Assembly: GCF_036373705.1 (NCBI RefSeq)
Contig: NC_089863.1
Coordinates: 27,932,227 to 27,996,226 of the forward strand
DNA from: Amia ocellicauda
Lineage: Eukaryota > Chordata > Actinopteri > Amiiformes > Amiidae
DNA length: 64,000 nt
Reading direction: 5' to 3'
The notes beneath the pieces were generated by a model. That model saw nothing but the letters and a program-made list of their open reading frames with translations, searched no databases and was not told where the DNA came from. Both the position numbers and the translations under genes were made by a program. Positions 21,936 through 34,409 of the stretch are shown here, one piece after another. Position 1 is the first letter of the stretch. The number at the start of each line of letters is the position of its first letter.

Positions 21936-24900
21936 CAGTTGTGGCGGGGAAGAGGAGAAGGACAGAGAGGAGGAGCATAGGTGGGGGGGGTGCGAAGAGC
22001 AAGAGGTTTAATTCTGCTGGCTCTCCCCCCCCCGCCAGCTCCCCCCCCGCTGCAGAGACCTCTCCCTCTCAGTTTTACACGCCCCACTCCGAGTCCGGAG
22101 CGGAGAGTTGTGGGCCTTCTCCACTCCCCCCAGTGGGCAGCCTGGTGGAGGACAGGCCCCAAAATAGTAACATCCCTCCAGCCCCACGACCGAGACTCTG
22201 GTTGAAATGATGGGCGCGAGCGCTAAGCTAGGTGAGGGAGAAGAGAGAAGTGGGGAAGAGGAGGGTTTCTTTACATGATTGTTACGGAGCGGGTAATTGC
22301 CCTTACTGCCTTTATGGCTTTAACTATTATATCTATAAATGTGAGGAGCATTGCTGAGGTGAAAAAGAGGGCCGATGTTTTAAACTCTCTGGCTGGAATG
22401 AAAGCAGATATTATCTGTTTACAGGAGTGCGGCATCCCTTCCAAAAAGAATATAAAGATCTCCGGGACACTTGGACCCTAGGTGAATCCTTCTGGTCAGG
22501 GTCCAATGTGTCCCAAGCGGACGGGATTGCCATACTCCTGAAGAACCCATTTATAGAGGTTAAGAAATTTAGGGTGATAGATACAGGCAGGTTGGCCAGC
22601 CTCGACCTTAAATACAAGGGGGCTGTATTGAGGCTGGTCAATGTCTATGCCCCCACCAGCCAGAGAGAGAGAGTCCTCTTTCTCCCTCAGCTACGCCCGC
22701 TCCTGATCGGCACCTTACCAGTTATCATTTCAGGTGATTTCAACTGTGCTCTGAGGGATGTAGACCGGAGTAAGCCCCGCAACGATAGATCCAGCAGGGA
22801 CCTGGCTGCGTTCGTGGAGGACTTTGAACTCTGCGACACAGGTCGGGACCTGGTCTCCTTATTCACCTGGGTGAGTTCTTCTGGCTCCTCCTTCTCCAGG
22901 ATAGATCTCGTCCTCCTCAGTAAGCCACTGGAGAGGACCACCATGTCTTCAGAGACGGTCTTCTTTTCAGACCACAGGCTCCTGATGACAGAGGTGCTCA
23001 TTCCGAGCACACGGGAGTCGGGTCCTGGGGTATGGAAGCTCAACACCTCTCTGCTCGATGACCCTCGTGTTATTAAGACCTTTAGCAGACGCCTCGAGGA
23101 GTGGAGGACCCTGAAGGACCTTTTTGATTCTCCCATAGAGTGGTGGGAGATGGTGAAGAAAAGAACCAAGGGCTACTTCATTCAGCTGGGGAAACAGAAA
23201 GCTCGTGAGAGGCGGGCGAGATATTCCCATCTAAACGCCCGCCTCCAGCGCCTGAGTCTTTTACAGCTCAGAGGCTTCGACCTAGCTGAGGAGGTGGCCC
23301 GGGTCAAACTGAGTCTCTCCGCCCTCTATCGGGAGCAGCAAGAAAAGATCAAGGTCCTTTCCAGGGTCCGCATCATGGAGGACGACGAGAAGTGCAGCCA
23401 CTTCTTCTTCAAGAAAACGAAGGAGAGGCGGCCTGCAATGTCCTCCATGATCGACTCCTCGGGGCAAGAGGTGGAGGGCAGAGAGGCTGTTGAGACATTG
23501 GTGCGGGACTTCTACAGGGAGTTGTACGATCAGAAGGTGGTGGATCAAAATCTGATCCATCACTTTCTGTCCCTGTTGGAGTCCCGCAACGAGGGGGACG
23601 AGGAGGCGGAGGAGGATCCAGAGATCACCACCACTGAACTCTCCCAGGTGATAAAGAGTCTTAACTCTGGAAGGACACCGGGTCCCGATGGGATCCCTAC
23701 TGAATTCTATAAGATCTTTTGGGAGGTGCTTAAGGAAGATCTGGCTCAGGTCTTGGGGTCGATGTACAGAGAGGGTAGACTGGCCCCTTCTATGAAGAGG
23801 AGTATCCTCTCTCTTCTTCATAAGAAGGGAGATCCAAAGGATCTGAGGAACTGTCAGCCTCCTGTGCACCGACTACAAGATACTGGCCAAAGCATTGACG
23901 CTCCGTCTGCAGCGGCCACTCCCTCAAGTCGTGGGTCCCGACCAGGTCTGCGGTGCCCGGGGGAGATCGGCGGCCGACAACGCCATGCTGCTCAGGGATG
24001 TCGTGGCCTACTCGAACGAGAGAGGGCTTCCCCTGGTCCTAATCAGCCTGGACCAGGAGAAAGCCTTCGACAGAGTGGGCCACGAATACCTGCAGCTCGT
24101 TATGGAGAGGATGGGTCTTGCTCTTGGCCTGAGGAAGTGGGTTAAGATCATCTACAGTGGCCTAAGCAGCAGGGTCCTTGTGAACCGCCACCTGACCGAA
24201 CCATTTCCGGTCAGGTCGGGGGTCCGACAGGGTTGTCCCCTGTCGGCCCTGCTGTACGTCTTCTGCCTGGAGCCGTTCATGCAGGAGATCCGCCGGGACA
24301 TCTGGGTGACAGGTTTCCATCTCCCGGGTTCCGGCAGAGAGCAACTGAAAGCCCTGGCCTATATGGACGACATGGCCGTGGTCTGCACGGACGCGCCGTC
24401 CGCGGCCAGGGTTGAGGAACTGCTGGACGGCTTCTGCAGGGCGACGGGGGCTGGGGAGCAAAATGCAGAGGCTGAAAAGAGTGCAAATGGTGAAGGGTAC
24501 CCTGGATGGAGGCAGGGGGGTCCCGGACGTTGTGTGGCTGATAAAGGCGCAGGGGCTGCCTACGTGGTCAAGAACATCCAGGCTGCTGGCAAGAAAGTGA
24601 GTTTTATGAACCGCTTTTATTTTGCCAGCAGCCTGAGACCATTTGGCCTCTGCGCCATGGATAACACCAGGCCGCACTCGTGGGATCCCCAGCCATTCTA
24701 CAGGGCGCTCCGAGCCTTTGTGCTCGAAGTAGGCCTCCATAAAGTCGTGCTGGACTCCTGGGATTATAAGACCATCTGTAGCCAGATGAGACCTACCCAG
24801 GAGACCAGCCGGATAGAAGATTTCCCTCCCGAAACCTGCCGGTTTATCTGGGCTAACGCTATGCACGTTTGCCTCACAAATATGCAGAAAGATGTCTCCT

Positions 24901-25857
24901 GGATGGCTGTGAGTCGGTGCCTAGCCCCTTATGACATCTGCCCCTACAAGGGTTGCCTGGGGAAGGAGACGGAGGCTCACATCTTTAGGGATTGCCCCTC
25001 CGCCTACAGGGTCTGGCTCCTGTTTTCTCCGTTCCTCCACAGGTTTTCCGTTCCTGTGCGGGAGACCGCCCAGCAGATCTTATATGGTCCAGCCAGGGGA
25101 TTAACATTTTCCACCCTGAGGTGCTGGTGGCGTGTCGTCTGCGCAGTGAAACAGGCCCTGTGGTAGGGACGGAACATCTGTCTATTCAATAAGCAGGAGC
25201 TGGACCCAATTGTCATCGCGCGGAGGGGCATGGTACTTATAAGGGACTATGTCAATCTGGAGGTCCATCAGAGGGGCAAGGAGGAAGCCTTTAGGAACTG
25301 GCAGATACAAGATCTGGGGGAGCTCAGGATCCCATGATGGGACCCACCTCCGGGGACGGCCATCTCCCCCTGCTGGAGCCCGAGTATAAGATCTTTTAAC
25401 CCTTTTATGAATGATTGCTTTTTAAAATGACTTTTAAAAATGAATTTTAACTGTTTTTAAAGATGTAGTTGTTTTTAAAGCACTAGTTTTTTTTTTTTTT
25501 TCGTTTAGTGTTGTAATTTTTTTTGTCAAATACATTGACCGTCTGGATTTAATTTTAAATGCATCGGACCGTTTTGGTTTGTTTTTTATTTTATCATTTT
25601 AATTGTTTTTTTTATTTGTCTGGTGCATTTTCAATGTATTTGACTCTTTTTGTTGGTAGCAGTTTGCTTTAAACACGTTTGTTTTGTTTAAGCACATGTT
25701 TATTTGAGTTTATTTGTTGATATTAATCACTAAGATTTTAAATGTTTTTAAGTGATTTTAAGAATTGATTTTTAAAAACAATTTTAATCACAAGTATTAA
25801 AATTTGAATGAATGTTTTTATTTTGATATTTAAAATACTTCTACCAATAAAACAGTA
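21936..25857 (+). mobile_element. 5'-truncated non-LTR retrotransposon (L1/Tx1-like LINE)
   Basis: The insert is 3.9 kb, bounded by the 15-bp direct repeat. It begins inside a first ORF (21936-22207, basic then Ser/Pro-rich C-terminal end, stop at 22207), followed by a long ORF2 region (22275-25337) and a T-rich 3' region (25400-25850). ORF2 has an apurinic-type endonuclease and a reverse transcriptase, consistent with the Tx1 branch of the L1 superfamily; the branch is inferred from general resemblance. Truncation inside ORF1 plus flanking duplications is the usual signature of target-primed reverse transcription. Confidence 0.8.
22275..25337 (+). pseudogene. LINE ORF2 (endonuclease + reverse transcriptase), frameshifted
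   Basis: The frame starting ~22275 contains the endonuclease start (ISINVRS, CLQECG). It shifts at ~22430 to the frame with GDFNCAL and FFSDHRLL (metal-binding GDFN and SDH motifs), then RT motifs LNSGRTPGPDGIPTEFYK and LLHKKGDPKDLRN. A second shift at ~23850 gives SLLCTDYKILAKALTLRLQ, LISLDQEKAFDRV, VRQGCPLSALLY and the catalytic box AYMDDMAVV. A C-terminal CCHC-like finger, CPYKGCLGKETEAHIFRDC, follows. An in-frame TAG (25164-25166) precedes the last ~55 codons. The region after the catalytic box looks shortened. Catalytic residues survive, but two frameshifts and a stop make it inactive. Confidence 0.85.
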
Positions 25858-25872
25858 TTTCTGCACACAGGA
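25858..25872. repeat. Right 15-bp target-site duplication of the LINE
   Basis: Exact second copy of TTTCTGCACACAGGA. The AG at 25869-25870 is directly followed by the candidate exon. Confidence 0.75.
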
Positions 25873-25940
25873 GCGTCCCACACAGCCAGCAGCAGCAGCA
25901 GGCCAGGCCAGAGGGGCAGAACCTGAGCATCTCTCAGCAG
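25871..25940 (+). CDS. Candidate 70-bp exon downstream of the LINE
   Basis: CACACAG|GAGCGTCCC at the 5' side and CAGCAG|GTACGG at the 3' side give a complete acceptor and donor around 70 bases. The content is CAG-rich. In the phase set by the exon ending at 21733 it is open, reading ERPTQPAAAAGQARGAEPEH. The protein is not recognised. If real, the LINE lies inside its upstream intron, exactly at the branch/acceptor region. Confidence 0.3.
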
Positions 25941-25944
25941 GTAC

Positions 25945-27046
25945 GGTCTGATGACATGAGTCTATATTATATTGTTTTATTGTGATATTGTTTTCATCAG
26001 GGCCGCTTGAAAATGTATCTTGCGGGTTTAGAAATGGTTGTTCCTGTCGTGTCCTGCAACACTGGAGCTTTGAACTCAATACAGAAACCAGGGTAGCAGG
26101 ACAGTCAGGGCGGAGGTGCTGGAGGGGGACAGAAACAGTGATGGGGGTTTCGCTCTGCATTTCAGGGGCTGCGCAGGCTCCAGCCATGGGGGTCCAGCCA
26201 TGAGGGTCCGCCTCTTCTTCTCCTGGTTTCCGGCCACCACCACGTGTGATTCCCCAGGTCCTGGAGACACTTTCTGTGTCTTTTGTCCCAGGTGAGTTTT
26301 CAGGGTCCAACTTTTTTACGTTGTTATCAAGTCATGCGATGTGTGAGTGGCATTGAAGAACTCAAGGACGCTGCTTCTTCTTGTGCTTTAGATCCTGGTA
26401 AAGGCCAGCTGCCGGGGACATCAAGGCAGAAGCGGTTTTCTGATTTACTGGCAAAATATTTGAAATGAATTAATTTGCTTGTGAATCAGAAGACGTTGAA
26501 CATGACCAAAATGACAGAAGTATTATCTGTGCACATTTACGTTTGAAAGATTGTTCAGAGAAATTATAAAGTTAGGTTCTGGTGTGAACTGAGTTTACTC
26601 TGGTTTTGGCTTGAGATTTGTGTGAAGTATCTCTCTCTCTCTCTCTGTCTCTCTCTAGCTAGGAACACAACCCAGTGCCCCCCTAGCTGCAAGCCTACCG
26701 ACCAGTCTGCTTGTATCCAGATCCGGAGTACACAGAGAGAGAAAGCCGGGCAACTGCAGGGCAGGGTTGGGAGGGAGTATTTAATTTCTCTGCTGGTTTT
26801 TATTCTACACTACTACTCTACCTCTGTAGTAGTTATGCCTCTACCTGGCTCACTCCTGCCTGTGACGTGTGGTTCAATAATGTCTGCGTGTGTCTGACTG
26901 TGTGGAAATATAAACATCTGAACATTAAAAATATACTTTATTAAACAATGCCGGGGGTAAATATATTGCAATATATTCTGATGTGCTGTGGTATATTTTT
27001 AAATGAGCAGTATACGTCTACTAATGTATTAAATGTTTTGCGGATA
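25945..27046. other. Non-coding or unresolved exons of the same unidentified gene
   Basis: Possible acceptors occur at 26292 (TTTTGTCCCAG) and 26392 (TGTGCTTTAG), and a CT-rich acceptor-like tract at 26630-26658. No open frame with recognisable protein content links them. Confidence 0.3.
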
Positions 27047-27048
27047 TA

Positions 27049-28269
27049 CACTCACCTAAAGGATTATTAGGAACACCATACTAATACTGTGTTTGACCCC
27101 CTTTCGCCTTCAGAACTGCTTTAATTCTACGTGGCATTGATTCAACAAGGTGCTGAAAGCATTCTTTAGAAATGTTGGCCCATATTGATAGGATAGCATC
27201 TTGCAGTTGATGGAGATTTGTGGGATGCACATCCAGGGCACGAAGCTCCCGTTCCACCACATCCCAAAGATGATCTATTGGGTTGAGATCTGGTGACTGT
27301 GGGGGCCAGTTTAGTACAGTGAACTCATTGTCATGTTCAAGAAACCAATTTGAAATGATTCGACCTTTGTGACATGGTGCATTATCCTGCTGGAAGTAGC
27401 CATCAGAGGATGGGTACATGGTGGTCATAAAGGGATGGACATGGTCAGAAACAATGCTCAGGTAGGCCGTGGCATTTAAACGATGCCCAATTGGCACTAA
27501 GGGGCCTAAAGTGTGCCAAGAAAACATCCCCCACACCATTACACCACCACCACCAGCCTGCACAGTGGTAACAAGGCATGATGGATCCATGTTCTCATTC
27601 TGTTTACGCCAAACTCTGACTCTACCATCTGAATGTCTCAACAGAAATCGAGACTCATCAGACCAGGCAACATTTTTCCAGTCTTCAACTGTCCAATTTT
27701 GGTGAGCTTGTGCAAATTGTAGCCTCTTTTTCCTATTTGTAGTGGAGATGAGTGGTACCCGGTGGGGTCTTCTGCTGTTGTAGCCCATCCGCCTCAAGGT
27801 TGTACGTGTTGTGGCTTCACAAATGCTTTGCTGCATACCTCGGTTGTAACGAGTGGTTATTTCAGTCAAAGTTGCTCTTCTATCAGCTTGAATCAGTCGG
27901 CCCATTCTCCTCTGACCTCTAGCATCAACAAGGCATTTTCGCCCACAGGACTGCCGCATACTGGATGTTTTTCCCTTTTCACACCATTCTTTGTAAACCC
28001 TAGAAATGGTTGTGCGTGAAAATCCCAGTAACTGAGCAGATTGTGAAATACTCAGACCGGCCCATCTGGCACCAACAACCATGCCACGCTCAAAATTGCT
28101 TAAATCACCTTTCTTTCCCATTCAGACATTCAGTTTGGAGTTCAGGAGATTGTCTTCACCAGGACCACACCCCTAAATGCATTGAAGTAACTGCCATGTG
28201 ATTGGTTGGTTAGATAATTGCATTAATGAGAACTTGAACAGGTGTTCCTAATAATCCTTTAGGTGAGTG
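27049..28269 (-). mobile_element. Full-length Tc1/mariner DD36E element, copy 1
   Basis: 1,221 bp with perfect 29-bp terminal inverted repeats starting CACTCACCTAAAGGATTATT, flanked by TA on both sides (27047-27048 and 28270-28271). It contains one uninterrupted transposase frame on the minus strand. The length equals that of the second copy at 61441-62661, and I count about eight nucleotide differences between the two by eye, implying recent mobility. Confidence 0.95.
27081..28121 (-). CDS. Tc1/mariner transposase (DD36E-type), with third acidic residue changed
   Basis: 346 residues, starting MGKKGDLSNFERGMVVGARW. The N-terminal half has the paired helix-turn-helix DNA-binding region (ISQSAQLLGFSRTTISRVYK, then the second HTH with TLTEITTRYN). 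The catalytic part carries WSDESRF (first Asp) and FQQDNAPCHK (second Asp). The third acidic residue should follow after 36 residues in [11 protein letters not shown], but here it is SPDLNPIDHLW: Glu to Asp, from GAG to GAT. The 36-residue spacing fits the DD36E group described as Incomer. The frame is otherwise intact. The protein cuts and pastes the element at TA sites; this copy is probably impaired because Asp rarely replaces the catalytic Glu. Confidence 0.9.
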   Translation of the reverse strand: MGKKGDLSNFERGMVVGARWAGLSISQSAQLLGFSRTTISRVYKEWCEKGKTSSMRQSCGRKCLVDARGQRRMGRLIQADRRATLTEITTRYNRGMQQSICEATTRTTLRRMGYNSRRPHRVPLISTTNRKKRLQFAQAHQNWTVEDWKNVAWSDESRFLLRHSDGRVRVWRKQNENMDPSCLVTTVQAGGGGVMVWGMFSWHTLGPLVPIGHRLNATAYLSIVSDHVHPFMTTMYPSSDGYFQQDNAPCHKGRIISNWFLEHDNEFTVLNWPPQSPDLNPIDHLWDVVERELRALDVHPTNLHQLQDAILSIWANISKECFQHLVESMPRRIKAVLKAKGGQTQY

Positions 28270-28271
28270 TA

Positions 28272-30245
28272 CACCAAGCACTGATGAAAGCATGAGCTGA
28301 AACATTTTTTATTCACATGAGCACTTTTTGCACCTCAAGACCTGATGACTTTTGAAAAGAAATAAATGTAATTACAAAGATAATTTTTGATGACTTTGGT
28401 CTCTCTTTTACATGCGGTGTGCAGACAGGATCTCTCCTCTCACAATCACGTTTTTTTCCTCCACGCACCTGTTTGTTTGCGTTTGCATTTGTTTTGCTTC
28501 CCATTTTGTATGAAAGAGTACATCCTTAGTGCTGCAACAAGTGAGCGAGTAGATGAAAAAAAGAAAAGAAAAGACTGAGAGACTGACTTTCAAGGCGAAG
28601 TTCAGTCGCTTACCACTTTTTTTTTTTTTACCTTTTTTTACTTTCCGTTTCCCCGTGTTGCAGTTTCTAGTGCAGTGACAGGGTTGATCTCTGCATTTCC
28701 ACCCCCCAATTCATCAGTCCAGCTCTTCCCAGAGGTATTCTGTAGAAGTTGTCAGGAATCTGCCCAGACCATTATTCTTTTTTTTTCAACTTGTTTCTTC
28801 TTAAACCTCATACTACACTCACAGACTTGTGTCATGGAGTTATTATTTATATTTAAACAAGACTCTTCCAATTATATTACAGTACATCCTTTTAAAATCA
28901 TACTGACTACACTATAATGTTTTTAATAATAATAATACACTCCTTTATCTTTTATTTGTCTCACACTGGCGCCCTCTACTGGTTCACAGGAAGACAACCA
29001 GTTTGGAAATACTGACCCTGGAAGATACCATTATTATCACTAGCCGATGTTTTATTTTAGGGTTGTACAACATTGTAAGTCACTCTACAGATAGGAAGCA
29101 CTGTTAATTAATTCCTTCAATAAGTAAGGATATAATAATGACAGTATTATTATGGGAGGGCACTTAATTTATATAAAATAAATACTCATTTATCAGATGA
29201 AAAGTAAATGTTTCAGGAGGGTCTTCTGAATCAGTTGAACCTTGTCCCTCATTCATTGCATTGTATTGTAAGCATCTGCCATTTTCTTTTATAATATAAT
29301 TATTTGTATTTGTGTGCCTTTTGCTTACTCTTTTGTACTTTAATATTTTCTTCAAATAAACGCTTCACTCTTGCCTCGTGGTCTAGTTATCACTGTCTTT
29401 TACAATTCCCTCTCAGAAAGGTCTAACATCCTCTTGTCAAATTCAGGAAGAGCTCACTGGCGTAGGGCCCCACTTGGTCGTGCTGCTGTGCTGCTGGCCC
29501 TGCTCTCCCTGTGTTTGAGATGCTTGCAACATTCTCCGCCTCAGGATATATAACATATAGATTTCGATGCTTCTGTTGTGAAAACTATGCAAGTACGTTG
29601 GTTTTACTTGTTAGATTAATTTGCAACAAGATATTTATAATGAAATTTGGACTTGCGTGCTAGTGCACACGCAAGGACCCCTGTGGCGGCTGAAAGTCGA
29701 TCCTGATCAAATGGCAGTGTAAATATAACACCACTGATCGTGATCACGTTCCGATGCATTTGATCCGGATCAGAAATGGCCGTGTAAATGCGCCTTTTGT
29801 CTTTATTGCATCTGGTGGCTGTGAAGGAGGAGAACGTCCTGTCTGTTGCAGTGAAGTGTTGGTTTTTGCTGCATGTAAAATGTGGTCAATGCTGGAAACC
29901 GTGGATGAGGCTACAGTATGCGGTGTGTGTTGAGATCCTGTGTTGCAGATATGTGGCTGTAGAATGGTATCATCCTATATATGCAATCTCTTCCTGAAAG
30001 GCATGTTAGTTTGAGTGGGGGAGAAGAGTGAGTGAGAGGATTCAGGGGGCAATAGAGGACACTGGTGCTGCATTCCTCTCTCCTTTGTGCTTCCTAGAAC
30101 ACAATATCACAGTTAGTTATATAGTGGATATGTAGAAAGGGTAATTGTACATTAAAAAAAAGATCATTGTATTGACAAAATTGCATGAATTTGACTGGAG
30201 TGTGTGTCTTCTTACTAATTCTGTATGTCTTCTGCAGAACCAATA
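28272..30245. other. Non-coding stretch between two Tc1 elements
   Basis: 28612-28640 is a poly-T tract and 28925-28937 a short ATA run. 29690-29790 holds a short repeat-like block with GTGTAAAT words on both sides. Short frames without features. No gene seen. Confidence 0.4.
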
Positions 30246-30247
30246 TA

Positions 30248-31854
30248 CAGTGCATCCGGAAAGTATTCACAGCGCTCCACTTTTTCCACATTTTGTTATG
30301 TTACAGCCTTATTCCAAAATGGATTAAAATCATTATTTTCCTCAAAATTCTACAAACAATAACCCATAATGACAACGTGAAAGAAGTTTGTTTGAAATCT
30401 TTGCAAATGTATTAAAAATAAATAAACAAAAAAAGCACATGTACATAAGTATTCACAGCCTTTGCCATGACACTCAAAATTGAGCTCAGGTGCATCCTGT
30501 TTCCACTGATCATGCTTGAGATTTTTCTACAACTTGATTGGAGTCCACCTGTGGTAAATTCAGTTGATTGGACATGATTTGGAAAGGCACACACCTGTCT
30601 GTATAAGGTCCCACAGTTAACAGTGCATGTCAGAGCACAAACCAAGCCATGAAGTCCAAGGAATTGTCTGTAGACCGCCGAGACAGGATTGTATCAAGGC
30701 ACAGATCTGGGGAAGGGTACAGAAATATTTCTGCAGCATTGAAGGTCCCGATGAGCACAGTGGCCTCCATCATCCGTAAATGGAAGAAGTTTGGAACCAC
30801 CAGGACTCTTCCTAGAGCTGGCCGCCCGGCCAAACTGAGCGATCGGAGGGGAAGGGCCTTAGTCAGGGAGGTGACCAAGAACCCGATGGTCACTCTGACA
30901 GAGCTCCAGCGTGTCTCTGTGGAGAGAGGAGAACCTTCCAGAAGAACAACCATCTCTGCAGCCCTCCACCAATCAGACCTGTATGGTAGAGTGGCCAGAC
31001 GGAAGCCACTCCTCGGTAAAAGGCACATGACCGCTCGCCTGGAGTTTGCCAAAAGGCACCTGAAGGACTCTCGGACCATGAGAAACAAAATTGTCTGGTC
31101 TGATGAAACCAAGATTGAACTCATGTCTGGAGGAAACTAGGCACCGCTCATCACCTGGCCAATACCATCCCTACAGTGAAGCATGGTGGTGGCAGCATCA
31201 TGCTGTGGGGATGTTTTTCAGCGGCAGAAACTGGGAGACTAGTCCGGATTGAAGGAAAGATGAATGCAGCAATGTACAGAGACATCCTTGATGAAAACCT
31301 GCTCCATAGCACTCTGGACCTCAGACTGGGGCAAAGGTTCATCTTCCAACCGGACAATGACCCTAAGCACACAGCCAAGATGACAAAGGAGTGGCTACAG
31401 GACAACTCTGTGAATGTCCTTGAGTGGCCCAGCCAGAGCCCAGACTTGATTGAACATCTCTGGAGAGATCTGAAAATGGCTGTGCACCGACGCTCCCCAT
31501 CCAACCTGATGGAGCTTGAGAGGTCCTGCAAAGAAGAATGAGAGAAACTGCCCAAAAATAGGTGTGCCAAGCTTGTAGCATCATACTCAAAAAGACTTGA
31601 GGATGTAATTGGTGCCAAAGGTGCTTCAACAAATTATTGAGCAAAGTCTGTGAATACTTCTGTACATGTGCTTTTTTTTTTTGTCTCTTATTTTTAATAC
31701 ATTTGCAAAGATTTCAAACAAACTTCTTTTATGTTGTCATTATGGGGTATTGTTTGTAGAATTGAGAAATTAAATTTTAATCTATTTTGGAATAAGGCTG
31801 TAACATAACAATGTGGAAAAAGTTAAGCGCTGTGAATACTTTCCAGATGCACTG
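30248..31854 (+). mobile_element. Tc1/mariner DD34E element with long IR/DR-type ends, decayed
   Basis: The ends are inverted over ~220 bases (CAGTGCATCCGGAAAGTATT against CAGTGCATCTGGAAAGTATT, continuing through GTTATGTTACAGCCTTATTC and CATAATGACAAC). The motif AAGTATTCACA is repeated at both edges of each end, the inverted-repeat/direct-repeat layout. TA flanks at 30246-30247 and 31855-31856. The transposase region is on the plus strand and broken. Confidence 0.9.
30649..31638 (+). pseudogene. Broken DD34E Tc1 transposase
   Basis: The first open part (to 31140) has the HTH domains (EGYRNISAALKVPMSTVASI) and WSDETKIEL, then stops at MSGGN because roughly 20 bases are missing and the frame shifts. 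The second part (from about 31176) has [15 protein letters not shown] and [12 protein letters not shown]. In the last catalytic motif two codons are lost: SPDLIEHLW instead of [11 protein letters not shown], shortening the 34-residue spacing to 32. The frame ends early at a TGA (31539-31541). Not functional. Confidence 0.9.
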
Positions 31855-33061
31855 TACTTTAGTACAGTTATATTTCAACTGTCTGCTGCAGATGCCTACT
31901 ACTCCCAACCGAAACACTACTGCTTCTACTAACCTACAAACTAGCACTGACACCAGCCCACAAGTTACGATGACAATTACACATGTGAATATATTACCTA
32001 GAGTCCTGTCTCACTTCCCTGCAGACACTTTACATGCAGTTTTTATCTGTGTCCTCTAGGTGTCAGTGTCTGGCACGTTACAGGCTTGACCTGTTGTGAA
32101 GGTCACATCTGCTTGTGCTGAGAGTCCCTCACTGGGCTCATTCTGTATCAATTCACAGACGGGCGCTGTTAGATGCTTACATAATTTATATGGGAATAAA
32201 TGGAGAGAGCAATGCCCTTTCTATGGTTTTTAGAAGTAAACCGGGAGCCAATCTGGGAAATGCCAGTACAAAGGTCAGAAAGGGGAATCATTTCTATATA
32301 AAGGCAGATGGAAAGATAAATTATAATTACTAATAATATTTATATGATTATTTTGGTATTATTGGGTCAATTGCAAAGAACTGACAGTAGCGTATCAACT
32401 GGGGCTGATCCCGTGGTTACTATGCAGCTCCGTACTGAACTAGTATACAAGTTAAATACGCATTGCAACTAGCTTGGCGGCTGAAGTTCGTCCCCAGCTG
32501 GTCTCCCCTAAAAGGTCTCCATGGCAACGAACCCCAAAATCACTGCTGCTGCCTCTAGAGGAGACATAGTCCTGAAATAGTCCTGCTCCAGCTACAGACT
32601 AACTATGGATAGCACCGCACTAAGTGGAATAGTGGAAGATGTGTGAAAGCCCCAGAATGTACTGGCAGTTAATTTGTGCTGAAATAATAATTGTGCATAA
32701 AATATACACACACATACATATGTCGTCACTGTTTGAAGCTGTTGATTTGAAGAATTGAAGATCTGATCATTGTTTGTATGGTGTAATAGTAAAAGAAAAC
32801 AATTATCAGTACAATACTGTTAACATCTAATAATGAAGGAAGGACACATTATTGGCTAGCATGTGAGCTAAATGATATTTTGTGTAGTAGGACCTGGGGG
32901 CACAATAATGCTGCTGGCTTTTACAGCACTGCTACGCAGACTAAATGAGAGACAAGCAAAGTGTTGTTTTCAGATCCCTGCAGCTCTTTCAATGTGGGCC
33001 TTCCAAACTTGATTTAAAGCAACTGTTGTTAAAATTTCTAGCATGTGTGGCATGTCTGCTA

Positions 33062-33064
33062 ATA

Positions 33065-33128
<64 letters not shown>
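33062..33128. repeat. (AAT)n microsatellite at a SINE tail
   Basis: More than 20 AAT repeats directly follow GCATGTCTGCTAATAAATAA, which resembles the 3' end of the tRNA-derived SINE. Confidence 0.85.
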
Positions 33129-34409
33129 TATTGGTTTCTGGTTTCGTTACTTGTTTAGAGGTTTGTATAGTTCACACCAGTAATTTCTAAATATTTAAAT
33201 AAAGTTTTATTTAAGTAATTTGATTACATTTTAATCTTTAAATAGTGTAACTGATAAAAAGTTGGTTCCTTAATAAGATGATAATTTCCTTATACAATTA
33301 TTTACTTAACTTAAAACCTGTATTTTTAAAAATAATGAAAAGGCTCAGTTGGAACAAGAACCAGCAGGGAAGGTGTTCTGCCAGGATCAGGATTGACAAA
33401 CACTAATATAGAGCACAAAAGTTTCACTCTTTATGCCAAATCACTTTTGACATAAAAAATAAACACTTTGCAAGCAGAAAGCTTGACTCACATTAATTGC
33501 ACCGATATTGTACTGTGCCCACGGTAAGGAGTTTTCATTGTATACTGTATGTCTGGTAGCAAGTTGTAACACAAAGGTTTAAAGCTAAGCTAGCCTTATC
33601 TCCATAGAAAAGCATTGGCAGTACTGAAGAAAACAGTGATTTTCAACATGGCACCATCATAGGATGCCACCTTTCCAACCAGTCAGTTCATCAAATTTCT
33701 GCCCTGTTATAGCTGCCCTGGTCAAGTGTAAGTGCTGTTATTGTGAAGTGGAAACGTCTAGGAGCCGCGAAGTGGTCACCCACTCAAGCTCACAGAATGG
33801 GTCTGTTGAGTGCTGAAGCACGTAGCGTGTGTCCTTGGTTGCAACAATCACTACCAAGTTCCAAACTGCTTCTGGAAATAACGTCAGTGCATTAAATGGG
33901 TTTCCATGGCCAAGCAGCTGCACACTAGCCTACAATCACCATGCGCAATGCCAAGGTGTTACCTCCCCGCCATTGGACTCCATTAATTTTCTGGAGTGAT
34001 AGATAGATTAACTTTATTGTTCTACAAACAGGTGTCCACATACGTCTGAACATCAAGGCCAATTATTCGATAGTAACACGCCACGAGACACACTTGTATC
34101 ATCCTCTTCGTTTTTTCTCCTTCTCTTCTTACTTTTATAAATGAAGAAAGTGTCTTCTGTGATTGGCTGCATAAAAAAATATGATTGACAGTTACCCCTG
34201 CCGCATGCCATGGTCTCAGGGTCTGCTACTATCCCTCTCCTAAAACAGCTCTGACTTATGCAGGACAAGCCCACAGAATATTATCCTCATATGGGAAATA
34301 TTTTAGTCATAAATCAACATTTATAAAGACGATACCCCTCTTAATTGTTTCAACGTGAATTACACCGTGTAACAAATGTATTTATTTATTTTGTTCCTTG
34401 GTAGTAAGT

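Noticed and set aside
24162..24866. 234-codon minus-strand frame in the LINE
   Set aside because: Antisense of the reverse transcriptase region, which has YMDD and other RT motifs on the plus strand.
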